A program made the translations under genes and the position numbers. A DNA stretch of 13,853 nucleotides from an uncultured Oscillibacter sp. GTDB taxonomy: Bacteria; Bacillota_A; Clostridia; Oscillospirales; Oscillospiraceae. A model generated the notes under the pieces. That model worked only from the letters and a program-made list of their open reading frames with translations, had not been told where the DNA came from and did not search any database. The stretch lies in contig CAQVQZ010000014.1 of assembly GCA_948902155.1 (NCBI GenBank), positions 1-13,853 on the forward strand, read 5' to 3'. The number at the start of each line of letters is the position of its first letter. Within the stretch, counting starts at the first letter, position 1. This document shows positions 1 to 6,662 of the stretch, one piece after another.

Positions 1-1
1 C

Positions 2-540
2 GGCCATGAGCGGCAATCTGCCTGCGAGGCCCATACCGCCTGTGACCGGCATGGCCGGATATTAGGGGTAGAAGTGACCGCCGGAAATGTGAACGGCAGC
101 ACAGCGTGGGATGCGGTGTATAACCAGGTAACAGGCCGATTCCCGGAAGCAGCCTTTTCGTCGTCATGGACGCGGGCTGCAAAACACCTTGGATCGCCAA
201 AAAGACCTTGGAGGACAACTGTATTCCCATCCTTCCATACACGCGCGGCAAGGGCAGGAAAGACCGCTTTCGTCCCTGGGACTTCACGTATGACCGGCTT
301 CAGGATTGCTTTGTATGTCCGAAAGGCCAAGCGCTCCGCCATACCACCACCGGCAAAAATGGAAAACGAATCTAGCGCAGCACTCCCAAGCTATGCCAAT
401 GCTGTCCTTGCAGGCAGCTCTGCGGCGCCAATGGGAAAGGGCGGCGTCTGCTTACGACTCACATTTGGCAGGAGCACCTTGACCTGGCTGAACAGCTGCG
501 CAAGACCCGGCGGGGGAAAGAGATGTATTCCTCTGATTTC
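2..540 (+). pseudogene. IS1182-family transposase remnant (C-terminal half, frameshifted, internal stop)
   Basis: The second forward frame from position 2 reads a block resembling the IS1182 DDE transposase core (HERQSACEAHTACDRHG, then TAGNVNGSTAWDAVYNQVTGRFPE). Near 150-160 the homology moves to the first frame (MDAGCKTPWIAKK, then YDRLQDCFVCPKGQALRHTT), consistent with loss of one base around the T-run at 155-158. An in-frame TAG at 373-375 interrupts it. Homology resumes afterwards (KLCQCCPCRQLC, then HIWQEHLDLAEQLRKTRRGKEMYS) and is lost at about 531, before the C-terminal ER-containing block expected in this family. The usual Tyr of the DAGY motif is Cys. With a frameshift, a stop and a missing end, the element cannot make active transposase. 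The family assignment comes from remembered motifs, not an alignment. The N-terminal part, if present, lies to the left of the window. Confidence 0.8.
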
Positions 541-562
541 CTTCTTCTACTCGCCTGTGCTG

Positions 563-599
563 AAAAGCCGGCACCTCCCTTAGGGAGGTGCCGGCTTTT
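563..599. terminator. Perfect symmetric bidirectional terminator
   Basis: A 17-bp perfect inverted repeat (563-579 and 583-599) encloses a 3-base TTA loop. The A-run at its left edge and T-run at its right edge give a U-tract after a GC-rich stem on both strands. It lies between the transposase relic (+) and the 3' end of the capA-phosphatase-cutC operon (-), so it can end transcripts from either side. No other terminator was seen for the minus-strand operon between 600 and 688. Confidence 0.85.
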
Positions 600-688
600 T
601 CCAATCAGCTGGCTGAGAAGGCCACCACAGGAGGCCGCCTGTGTGCTCGGCAGCTGTTCTGGCTTTTAACGGAACGGCGGTTTAGCGG

Positions 689-1441
689 TCATGGCAGCCC
701 ATGCACAATCTCCGCGCAGGCCCGGAACGCCTCCTCGTCCGTCCGCCAGAGCTCGTACTCCGGCAGGGAGGGCAGGCCCATGGAAACCGTGGCCTTCCGG
801 TAAACCATGCCGCTGTCCACGGGGCCCCGCCGCCCGGAGGTGTGGAAGACATATACCCCGGTCCGCTCGTGAATTTCCCGGACGTTTCCCGCCTCCACGC
901 CGCAGCCCGCCATAACGGCGACGCGGCCCGCGGCCCGCTCCTGGAGAACCCGCAAAGTCTCCGCTCCCGCCAGGGCGTTCCGTTCCTGCCCAGAGGTGAG
1001 GATGGTCCGGCAGCCCAGATCCACCGCCGCCTCCAGGGACTCCAGCGGGTCCCGGGTCATGTCGAAAGCCCGGTGGAGGGTGACCTCCATGTCCCCGGCG
1101 GCCTTCATAAGGCGGGCCATCCGCGCCTTGTCCAGCCGCCCCTCCGCCGTCAGCGCCCCCAGCACCACGCCGTTGGCCCCCAGGTCCCGGAAGCGGCGGA
1201 CGCAGTCCTCCATCTCCTCCGCCTCCTCCGCCGAGTAGAGAAAGTCCCCAAAGCGGGGGCGGATGAGGACGTTGACGGGGACGGCGCAGTCCCGCCGGAC
1301 CTGTTGGAACAGTCCGAGGGAGGGCGTGGTTCCGCCGATGGAGAGGTTTGCGCACAGCTCCAGCCGGTCCGCTCCGCCCCGGCAGGCGGCCAGGGCGGAG
1401 ACGTGGGAATCCACACAGCCCTCAATGAATCCGCGGGTCAT
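689..1441 (-). CDS. cutC: CutC-family protein (copper homeostasis family)
   Basis: This 250-residue protein, normal length for the family, carries the CutC TIM-barrel blocks in order. They are ADRLELCANLSIGGTTPSLG near the N-terminus, VNVLIRPRFGDFLYSAEE, ANGVVLGALTAEGRLD, EVTLHRAFDMTRDP, RTILTSGQERNAL, and a final VMAGCGVEAGNVREI where the usual MPGGGV is slightly altered. CutC proteins are cytoplasmic and were named for copper tolerance, but their biochemical role remains disputed. The ATG is supported by GGAGG six bases upstream. The start overlaps the end of the upstream phosphatase gene by 20 bp, indicating translational coupling, and it is the last gene of the three-gene operon. Family membership is clear; a copper function here is inherited annotation only. 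Confidence 0.9.
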   Translation of the reverse strand: MTRGFIEGCVDSHVSALAACRGGADRLELCANLSIGGTTPSLGLFQQVRRDCAVPVNVLIRPRFGDFLYSAEEAEEMEDCVRRFRDLGANGVVLGALTAEGRLDKARMARLMKAAGDMEVTLHRAFDMTRDPLESLEAAVDLGCRTILTSGQERNALAGAETLRVLQERAAGRVAVMAGCGVEAGNVREIHERTGVYVFHTSGRRGPVDSGMVYRKATVSMGLPSLPEYELWRTDEEAFRACAEIVHGLP

Positions 1442-1967
1442 ACCTCACCTCCTTCCCCTCCAGGGCTGCCAGCAGCCCCCTGCAGCCCGCCAGGATGTCC
1501 CGGTAGGCGGTTTCAAAGTCCCCGGTATACCAGGGGTCCGCCACTTCCCGGACCTCCGCCTGAGGCGGGCGCTTCCCAAAGCCTTCCCGTTTCGAAAAAG
1601 CCTCCGGCTCTGCAGGAGAGGGGGGCGCGTATTCCAACAGGGCGTGGATTTTTCCCCCGGGGTCCCCGCCGCAGATGCGGGACATGTTCCGCAGATTGGC
1701 CCGGTCCATGCCGATCAGCAGGTCGTACTGGGCATAGTCCTCCCGCCGGAGCTGCCGGGCGGTCTTCCCGGCGCAGGAGATACCGTGCTCCGCCAGCTTC
1801 CGGCGGGCGGGAGGATAGACCGGACAGCCGATTTCCTCGGTGCTGGTGGCGGCGGAGGCGATTTGAAATTGGTCCTCCAGCCCGGCTTTTTTCACCAGTT
1901 CCTTCATTACGAATTCGGCCATGGGGCTTCTGCAAATGTTGCCGTGGCAGACGAATAGGATGTTCAT
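1422..1967 (-). CDS. Low-molecular-weight protein-tyrosine phosphatase
   Basis: A cytoplasmic phosphatase of the arsenate-reductase-like LMW-PTP family that removes phosphate from tyrosine or arginine on proteins. The P-loop VCHGNICRSPMAE gives the C-X5-R signature (Cys7, Arg13), and the general-acid loop ADPWYTGDFE places the acid Asp at residue 144. I chose the ATG at 1967, because MNILFVCHG is the normal family N-terminus and AGAGGTG lies upstream; an in-frame ATG at 1991 would add eight unlikely residues. At 181 residues it is longer than the usual 150-160. The excess is a Pro/charged insert at about residues 115-138, just before the acid loop. It lies 32 bp after capA and overlaps cutC by 20 bp. 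In capsule loci such enzymes dephosphorylate tyrosine kinases; that link is only suggested by the neighbouring CapA. Confidence 0.9.
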   Translation of the reverse strand: MNILFVCHGNICRSPMAEFVMKELVKKAGLEDQFQIASAATSTEEIGCPVYPPARRKLAEHGISCAGKTARQLRREDYAQYDLLIGMDRANLRNMSRICGGDPGGKIHALLEYAPPSPAEPEAFSKREGFGKRPPQAEVREVADPWYTGDFETAYRDILAGCRGLLAALEGKEVRYDPRIH

Positions 1968-1999
1968 GATATTCCAGCACACCTCTTCCATTTGTTTGG

Positions 2000-3256
2000 T
2001 CAGCGTTCCGCTTTTACTGCCTGGGCCGCAGGCGGAGCCCGGTCATAGGATTCGCCAAAGACGGCGCGGCAGGTCTCCAGGGCTTTTTCCAGCCTGCCCT
2101 TCAGGGGGGCGTCCGCCCCGCCGGCTTCCAGGGCGGCGTGAATATCCACCAGCTCGAATCGGGGAGAAGCGCCCTTGTCCCGGTGCAGCATGTACATGGG
2201 CCGGTAGGAACAGCCGGTAACCTGGGCCTCGCCGGTCTCGCCGCTGCGGGTGAGCTCCAGGGTCAAGACCGCCGTGGTGTCGGTGAGGGGCTTGGTCTGC
2301 GAGGAGATGAAGTTGCCCAGGGAGAAACAGACGAAGCCCTGCCGCCCGTCGGGCAGGGTGCGCAGCTCCATGGGCTGGGGGACGTGGGAATGGCCCCCCA
2401 GGATGATGTCCGCCCCCTGCTGGAAGAGGAACTCCGCCAGCTCTTCCTGATAACGGTTCTGCTTGGTCTGATACTCCGCGCCCCAGTGGATCATCACGGC
2501 GACCAGGTCCGGGCCCAGGTCCCTGGCTGCGCCCAGATCGGCGGCAAGGCGGTCCCGGTCGGGGGTGGAGAGGGTGGACAGGTAGTCGGAGTTGAAGAGG
2601 TTGACGGCGTAGGGGTGCTTTTTGGGCACAGGGATGCCGTTGGTGCCGTAGGTATAGCCCAGAAAGGCCACCGAGATGCCGCCCACGTCCGCCAGCACGA
2701 TGTTTTGTCCGCACTCCTCCTGGGTGCGGCTGGTGCCCACATGGGCCAGGCCCGCCTGGTCCAGCACGTCCAGGGTCCGGCTGAGGCCGGAGAACCCATG
2801 GTCGAGACTGTGGTTGTTGGCGGTGAGGCAGAGGTCGAAGCCCAGAGCCTTCAGGTCATGGGCCAGATCGTCGGGGGAGTTGAAGGCGGGATAGCCGGAG
2901 TAGGGCGGGCCGCCGGAAAGGGTGGTTTCCAGATTGACCACGGCGTAGTCGGCGGCCTCCACATAGGGTCCGGCGGCGGCCATAATGCGGCCGTAGTCAT
3001 ACCGTTCCCCGTTCCAGGCGTCGTTGGTGAGCGGCATGTGGCTCATGGCGTCGCCGCAGACGGCGAGGGTGGCCACAGTCGGAGCGGGGGGAGCCGGAGG
3101 CGCGGGTTCCTCCGGAGGAGGAGCCGCTTCGAAAGGAGCCGCCTCCTCCGGCGCGGACTCCGGGACCTCCGGCGCCTCGGCAGAGGCGCCGCCGGGGCCG
3201 CAGGCGCTCAGGCAGAGCAGAAAACAAAGAAGCATGGCGGAAATACGCGGTTTCAT
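2000..3256 (-). CDS. CapA-family (metallophosphoesterase-fold) lipoprotein
   Basis: A 418-residue exported lipoprotein. Residues 1-18 form a signal peptide ending in the lipobox LSAC, so Cys19 should be lipidated. Residues 20-60 are a Pro/Ala/Glu-rich, low-complexity spacer that would hold the domain off the membrane. The rest is the CapA domain of the calcineurin-like fold, with putative metal and active-site motifs CGDAMSH (67-73), NLETTLSG (108-115), TANNHSLDHG (145-154), HWGAEY (257-262) and GGHSH (287-291). CapA/PgsA proteins are tied to poly-gamma-glutamate capsule synthesis, but stand-alone copies are common in Clostridia and mostly uncharacterised. No pgsB or pgsC is in the window, so capsule synthesis is not supported. 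AGGAGG seven bases before the ATG and a consensus promoter upstream make this the first gene of its operon. Confidence 0.9.
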   Translation of the reverse strand: MKPRISAMLLCFLLCLSACGPGGASAEAPEVPESAPEEAAPFEAAPPPEEPAPPAPPAPTVATLAVCGDAMSHMPLTNDAWNGERYDYGRIMAAAGPYVEAADYAVVNLETTLSGGPPYSGYPAFNSPDDLAHDLKALGFDLCLTANNHSLDHGFSGLSRTLDVLDQAGLAHVGTSRTQEECGQNIVLADVGGISVAFLGYTYGTNGIPVPKKHPYAVNLFNSDYLSTLSTPDRDRLAADLGAARDLGPDLVAVMIHWGAEYQTKQNRYQEELAEFLFQQGADIILGGHSHVPQPMELRTLPDGRQGFVCFSLGNFISSQTKPLTDTTAVLTLELTRSGETGEAQVTGCSYRPMYMLHRDKGASPRFELVDIHAALEAGGADAPLKGRLEKALETCRAVFGESYDRAPPAAQAVKAER

Positions 3257-3337
3257 AAGCGGTCCTCCTGTTGCGTCAGACGGACGGCGGTTTGGAGAAA
3301 TGAAGGCCCCGGAAGAAGTTCGACCGCCTTCGAGCTT

Positions 3338-3366
3338 ATTATAGCGGTCCGGCCCGTTCCTGTCAA
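3338..3366 (-). promoter_or_regulatory. Consensus SigA-type promoter of the capA operon
   Basis: On the minus strand, TTGACA (3366-3361) and TATAAT (3343-3338) are separated by exactly 17 bp, a perfect match to the housekeeping consensus. Transcription should start near 3331, giving a leader of about 75 bases before the capA ATG. The leader can form a weak GAAGGC/GCCTTC pairing but no evident riboswitch. The match predicts strong expression without an activator. Confidence 0.85.
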
Positions 3367-3450
3367 CGACAGGGCAAACCGCCGCAGACCGTCCAAAGAG
3401 CGGGCCTGAACCCTATACAGCAATTGGGAGGTTTATCGGAAAGTTGGGAA

Positions 3451-3479
3451 TAGATTTTTTGCAAAAGAGGGTGTATAAT
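3451..3479 (+). promoter_or_regulatory. Probable promoter of the DeoR-type regulator gene
   Basis: TATAAT at 3474-3479 is preceded at 17-bp spacing by TAGATT (3451-3456), a weak -35 with three of six consensus bases. It sits 46 bases before the regulator ATG. A perfect -10 with a weak -35 fits a gene needing low or self-limited expression. The promoter is back-to-back with that of capA, about 100 bp apart; nothing else recognisable lies between them. I saw no convincing inverted repeat that could be an operator. Confidence 0.6.
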
Positions 3480-3525
3480 AAGACAAAAGACAGAAAAAGG
3501 GAAATGAGGTGGTACTATTAAAACG

Positions 3526-4302
3526 ATGCTCTTTGAAGACCGGGCGAACCAGGTGCTTCATCTGCTGAACAGCCGTTTCCGCGTCACGACGGAAGACGTC
3601 AGCAAGCTCCTTCACATTGCCCCGTCCACGACCCGGAAGCTCCTGGCCTCTATGGAGGAAAAGGGCCTTCTGATTCGGACCCATGGCGGAGCCGTCAGCG
3701 TGGACGCCAACAAGGATATTTCCCTGGCCCAGAAGTCCCTGGTAAACGTGGACAGGAAGCGGATGATCGCCCTGTGCGCCCGGAGCTATGTAAAGGACGG
3801 GGACCGGATCGCCGTGGCGGGGGGTTCCACTCTGCTGGAGTTCTGCGGCAGCCTTCTGGATCTGAAGCGCTCCACCGTTGTGACGGACTCCATCGCCTCG
3901 GCCAACGTGCTGCTGCGGAACCGCAGCATTGAGGTGCAGATCTGCGCGGGAATTGTCAGCGAGCGGACGGGCTGCATCGTGGGGACCAACGCCATGCAGA
4001 CCTTTAACGCGATGTCCTTTGACAAGGCCTTCATCGGGGTGGACGGCATCGACCTGGAGCAGGGCTTCTGGGGGGACAACATCCTCATCAGCAATGTGGA
4101 ACGGTGCATGGCAAAAGCCGCCCGGCAGGTCTTTGTGCTGGCGGACAGCTCCAAAATGGGCCGCACCAGCGTACAGGCGTTTATGGACCTGTCTGGTGCG
4201 GATGTGATCGTCACCAATCCCTTTGCGGACCGGAAATTCATCGGCCAGCTCCAGAAGCGGGGCTGTCAGGTGGTTTTCAGCGAGGCGCCAGAGGAGGAGT
4301 AG
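3526..4302 (+). CDS. DeoR-family transcriptional regulator
   Basis: This 258-residue protein has the standard DeoR plan. Residues 5-56 are a winged helix-turn-helix ending in the signature LLIRTHGGAV. Residues 75-235 are the DeoRC sensor domain, related to ribose-5-phosphate isomerase, with VAGGST (98-102), VVTDSIASA (118-126), DKAFIGVDGID (166-176) and DSSKMG (207-212). DeoR proteins usually repress sugar or polyol catabolic operons and release DNA on binding a phosphorylated intermediate. The only kinase-containing operon nearby ends about 250 bp downstream on the opposite strand and encodes an FGGY kinase that could make such an effector, so that operon is the likely target; this is inference. 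The ATG is 13 bases after GAGGTGG (3506-3512), a long spacing. An in-frame ATT at 3517 is the only closer alternative. Confidence 0.9.
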   Translation: MLFEDRANQVLHLLNSRFRVTTEDVSKLLHIAPSTTRKLLASMEEKGLLIRTHGGAVSVDANKDISLAQKSLVNVDRKRMIALCARSYVKDGDRIAVAGGSTLLEFCGSLLDLKRSTVVTDSIASANVLLRNRSIEVQICAGIVSERTGCIVGTNAMQTFNAMSFDKAFIGVDGIDLEQGFWGDNILISNVERCMAKAARQVFVLADSSKMGRTSVQAFMDLSGADVIVTNPFADRKFIGQLQKRGCQVVFSEAPEEE

Positions 4303-4339
4303 GGGCTTGGCCCGCCCCTTGCCGGCAGAGGGGCTGCGG

Positions 4340-4361
4340 ACGCGTCCCGCGGGGCGCGTTT
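4340..4361 (+). terminator. Possible weak terminator after the DeoR-type gene
   Basis: A GC-rich stem-loop (ACGCG at 4340-4344 pairing with CGCGT at 4355-4359, extended by CCC/GGG) is followed only by TTT. It lies 38 bases after the regulator stop. The short T-run makes it a poor candidate. The convergent hairpins at 4455-4501 may do the work instead. The rest of 4303-4549 holds no gene. Confidence 0.35.
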
Positions 4362-4450
4362 GCGGACAGCTGCCTGTCCCGCCGGGAGAGGGATTCCAAA
4401 ACGGCGCCGCGGGTTTGGAGCGGGGCTCCGGGCCGGGACCTGAAAAACGG

Positions 4451-4483
4451 AAAAGGGCGGCTTCGACCTCCGAAACGCCGCCC
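4451..4483 (-). terminator. Rho-independent terminator of the large catabolic operon
   Basis: GGGCGGC plus TTCG (4455-4465) pairs with CGAA and GCCGCCC (4471-4483), with a two-base bulge. On the minus strand the stem is followed by TTTT, CCG and TTTTT, a broken U-tract. It lies about 65 bases beyond the last gene of the operon. A second 7-bp stem-loop (4485-4491 with 4495-4501) sits just before it. On the plus strand no T-run follows, so it is oriented for the minus-strand operon. Confidence 0.75.
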
Positions 4484-4549
4484 GCCGGCACTGTGTGCCG
4501 GGATTCGTCCGTTTCAATGGGGTGAAGACGCCCTTTGAAAGAGAAAATC

Positions 4550-4990
4550 TTAGAAAAAGTCCCCGGGATGGTACTGCATGGGCGTCCCCCCGAAGTGGGT
4601 GGAGGAGACAATTTCCCCGCAGAACAGCACGTGATCCAGGACCTCCGCGGTCTCGATCACCCGGCAGGAAAAGTGGGCCGCGGCGCCGTCCAGCACCGGG
4701 TCCCCGTCGGCAGAGCTTCCCAGGGGGAGGCCTGCCAATTTATTTTCCCTCCGTCCGGAAACCGTGCCGCACCGCCGGGCAATTTCCCGGTGTTCCCCGG
4801 TGAGGACGCTGAGGGAGAAGTGGCCGCAGCGGCGGATGAGCTCCGCGGTGTAATGGGTCCGTCCCACGGCAAGCAGCAGCGCGTTGGAGGAAATCTGGGT
4901 GACCCAGGCCGCCGTCATCAGGTTGCGGACGCCTTCGGCGTCGACGCCCACCAGATAGACGCCGTGGGTCAAAGCTTCTGTTGCGGGCAT
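4550..4990 (-). CDS. Flavin-reductase-like / FMN-binding split-barrel protein
   Basis: A 146-residue cytoplasmic protein resembling the flavin reductase-like domain (flavoredoxin/FMN-binding split barrel). Visible features are the N-terminal LTHGVYLVGVDAEGVRNLMTAAW strand pair that in this family frames the FMN phosphate, the ISSNALLLAVGRTHYTAELI segment, FSLSVLTGEHREIARRCG, and a late HVLFCGEIVSS strand. The length is at the short end for the family. It is the last gene of the operon, 18 bp after the kinase gene, with AAGGAAGG before its ATG. Its role could be flavin reduction, electron delivery to an Fe-S or flavin enzyme, or maintenance of the two Fe-S dehydratases encoded upstream; the sequence does not decide. 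Family call from remembered motifs. Confidence 0.75.
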   Translation of the reverse strand: MPATEALTHGVYLVGVDAEGVRNLMTAAWVTQISSNALLLAVGRTHYTAELIRRCGHFSLSVLTGEHREIARRCGTVSGRRENKLAGLPLGSSADGDPVLDGAAAHFSCRVIETAEVLDHVLFCGEIVSSTHFGGTPMQYHPGDFF

Positions 4991-5008
4991 AAACGGCCTT
5001 CCTTTCTG

Positions 5009-6544
5009 TTACGGCTGCTCCGCCGCGTCCAGCTCGAACAGGGCGGAGAGCGAGGCGAAGAGGAGCTTGTATTTTTCGTATTGCCTGCGGTAGACAAGGT
5101 GGTTGGCGGGGTTCGGCTGGTAGCTTTTTTCCAGCCGGACCATGGAGGAGACGGCGGAGCCCACGCTCTCGAAGATACCGACGGCGACGCCCGCCAGGAT
5201 GGCCGCGCCCAGACAGGCGGCGTCCTGGGAACAGCCGGTGATCCGGAGGGTCCGCCCGGTGATGTCCGCTTTGATCTGGTTCCAGATGTCGGACTTGGAG
5301 CCTCCGCCCATGGTGCGGATCTGCTGGATGTCCAGCCCCATCTCGGCGACGGACTCCAGATTCCGGCAGATGATATAGCCGAGGCTCTCCATAATGCTGC
5401 GAATGAAGTGGGCCTTGGTGTGCTTCAGCGTGGCCCCGTAAAAGACGCCCTTGGCGTTCAAATCCACGTCCGGGGCCATGGCCCCCTGGAGATGGGGCAG
5501 GGCGATCAGGCCGTCGGAGCCGGGGGACACCGTGAGCGCCTGGAGGTCCATCAGGTGATAGGAGTCCAGCCCCGTGGCCTCCTGCATGTGCAGCTCCCGC
5601 TGGCAGAAGTTGTCCCGGAACCACCGCAGGCACATGCCGCCGGTGGTGAAGGTGTGCATCATATAGGTGTCCGGGATGGCGAAGTAGTGGATGGGCATCT
5701 GCCGGTTGGGGTCGTAGGTGAGGGTTTTGGTGGGGGCGCAGACCGCCAGGGACGCGCCGATGTTTTCCGAGAACATCCCCGGCTGGATGTTGCCGACGCC
5801 CACGGCGGCGGCGGCCTGGTCCATGCAGCCGGAGCAGACCTGCACGCCGGGGGAGAGCCCCAGGCTCCGGGCGGCCTCCGGCAGGATGGCGCCCACCAGC
5901 TGTCCGGGTTCGATGACCTCCGGGAGCCAGGCCCGGTCGATCCCGGCAAAGTCCAGCAGCTCCTGCCAGTAATCCTTTGTGCGGATGTCCCAGTACTCCG
6001 TGGAACTGAGCAGGGAGCACTCGGAGACGAAGCGCCCTGTGAGCAGATAGAGGATGTAGTCCTCCAGCAGCAGGATGTGGCGGACCTTCTCGTATACCTG
6101 GGGCTCGTGCTCCCGGACCCACATCACCTTGGCCGCGGGCCAGCAGGCCTCAAAGCTGACCTGCCCCGTGACCTGGTAGCAGAGCTCGTCCCCAAAGCGG
6201 GCCTTCAGGCGCTTTGCCTGTTCCCCGGCCCGGTTGTCCATCCAGACGATGGCGTTCCGCACCGGCCGGGCACCGCCGTCCAGAAACAGCAGCGTCTCGC
6301 TTTGGACGGAAAAGCCGATGACTCCGATCTCCTTCAGGCAGACGTCTCCCGACTGCTCCATGGACTTCAGGCACGCCTGGATGGAGTCCATATAAACGCC
6401 GCAGGGCGCCTCCACCACGTTCAGCTCCGGCGTCAGCAGACTGTATTCCTTGATGGCGGAGGAGACTTTCTCCCCCCGGTCGGTGAAGACCGCCGTTTTG
6501 AGCGAGGTGGTGCCGATGTCGATTCCTAGTATCAGTGTTGCCAT
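5009..6544 (-). CDS. FGGY-family carbohydrate kinase, substrate unknown
   Basis: A 511-residue ATP-dependent sugar or polyol kinase of the ASKHA fold, full length. The N-terminal phosphate-1 motif is LGIDIGTTSLKTAVF (6-20). The sugar-contact region GFSVQSETLLFLD (77-89) and NAIVWMDNRA (97-106) follows. The probable catalytic Asp is D242 in CSGCMDQAAAAVGVG. The C-terminal FGGY domain carries MGGGSKSDIWNQIKAD (412-427), the nucleotide-binding block. The xylulokinase-type SGQMHG is absent; QSET is closer to the QRET of glycerol kinase, so neither sugar can be assigned. GGAGG lies five bases before the ATG. It follows the TIM-barrel gene after a 118-bp gap with two strong stem-loops. It probably makes the phosphorylated intermediate used by that protein and sensed by the DeoR protein. 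Confidence 0.92.
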   Translation of the reverse strand: MATLILGIDIGTTSLKTAVFTDRGEKVSSAIKEYSLLTPELNVVEAPCGVYMDSIQACLKSMEQSGDVCLKEIGVIGFSVQSETLLFLDGGARPVRNAIVWMDNRAGEQAKRLKARFGDELCYQVTGQVSFEACWPAAKVMWVREHEPQVYEKVRHILLLEDYILYLLTGRFVSECSLLSSTEYWDIRTKDYWQELLDFAGIDRAWLPEVIEPGQLVGAILPEAARSLGLSPGVQVCSGCMDQAAAAVGVGNIQPGMFSENIGASLAVCAPTKTLTYDPNRQMPIHYFAIPDTYMMHTFTTGGMCLRWFRDNFCQRELHMQEATGLDSYHLMDLQALTVSPGSDGLIALPHLQGAMAPDVDLNAKGVFYGATLKHTKAHFIRSIMESLGYIICRNLESVAEMGLDIQQIRTMGGGSKSDIWNQIKADITGRTLRITGCSQDAACLGAAILAGVAVGIFESVGSAVSSMVRLEKSYQPNPANHLVYRRQYEKYKLLFASLSALFELDAAEQP

Positions 6545-6557
6545 GTTGACCTCCGCG

Positions 6558-6597
6558 AAGCGCCGGGCGGGCCAAAGGGTTCCGCCGCCCGGCGCTT
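6558..6597. other. Strong intercistronic stem-loop before the kinase gene
   Basis: A 13-bp perfect inverted repeat (6558-6570 with 6585-6597) has a 14-base loop. On the plus strand it ends in TTTTT and looks like a terminator, but no plus-strand gene precedes it. On the minus strand, the direction of the operon, it lacks a U-tract and ends three bases before the GGAGG of the kinase gene. It may influence kinase translation or protect an upstream 3' end. Confidence 0.7.
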
Positions 6598-6617
6598 TTT
6601 GAATTTTCCGAAACGAT

Positions 6618-6655
6618 CAGCCGTGTCCCGCAGGGCGCCCCGGGGGACACGGCTG
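6618..6655. other. Strong intercistronic stem-loop after the TIM-barrel gene
   Basis: A 12-bp perfect inverted repeat (6618-6629 with 6644-6655), with further GC pairing possible inside the 14-base loop. It lies immediately after the stop codon of the TIM-barrel gene in minus-strand sense. No good U-tract follows in that direction (ATCGTTTCGG). Together with the hairpin at 6558-6597 it fills almost the whole 118-bp gap. Confidence 0.7.
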
Positions 6656-6662
6656 CGGAGCG

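Noticed and set aside
2138..3409. Long plus-strand open frame opposite capA
   Set aside because: It mirrors the well-supported CapA protein and runs through the capA promoter; it is an antisense artefact of high GC.
4535..6529. A 664-codon open frame on the plus strand
   Set aside because: It is antisense to the flavin-reductase-like and FGGY kinase genes, has low-complexity composition and no recognisable motif.
6558..6600. A true plus-strand terminator at the TTTTT-flanked hairpin
   Set aside because: No plus-strand gene lies upstream of it for more than 2 kb, so the orientation match is probably incidental.
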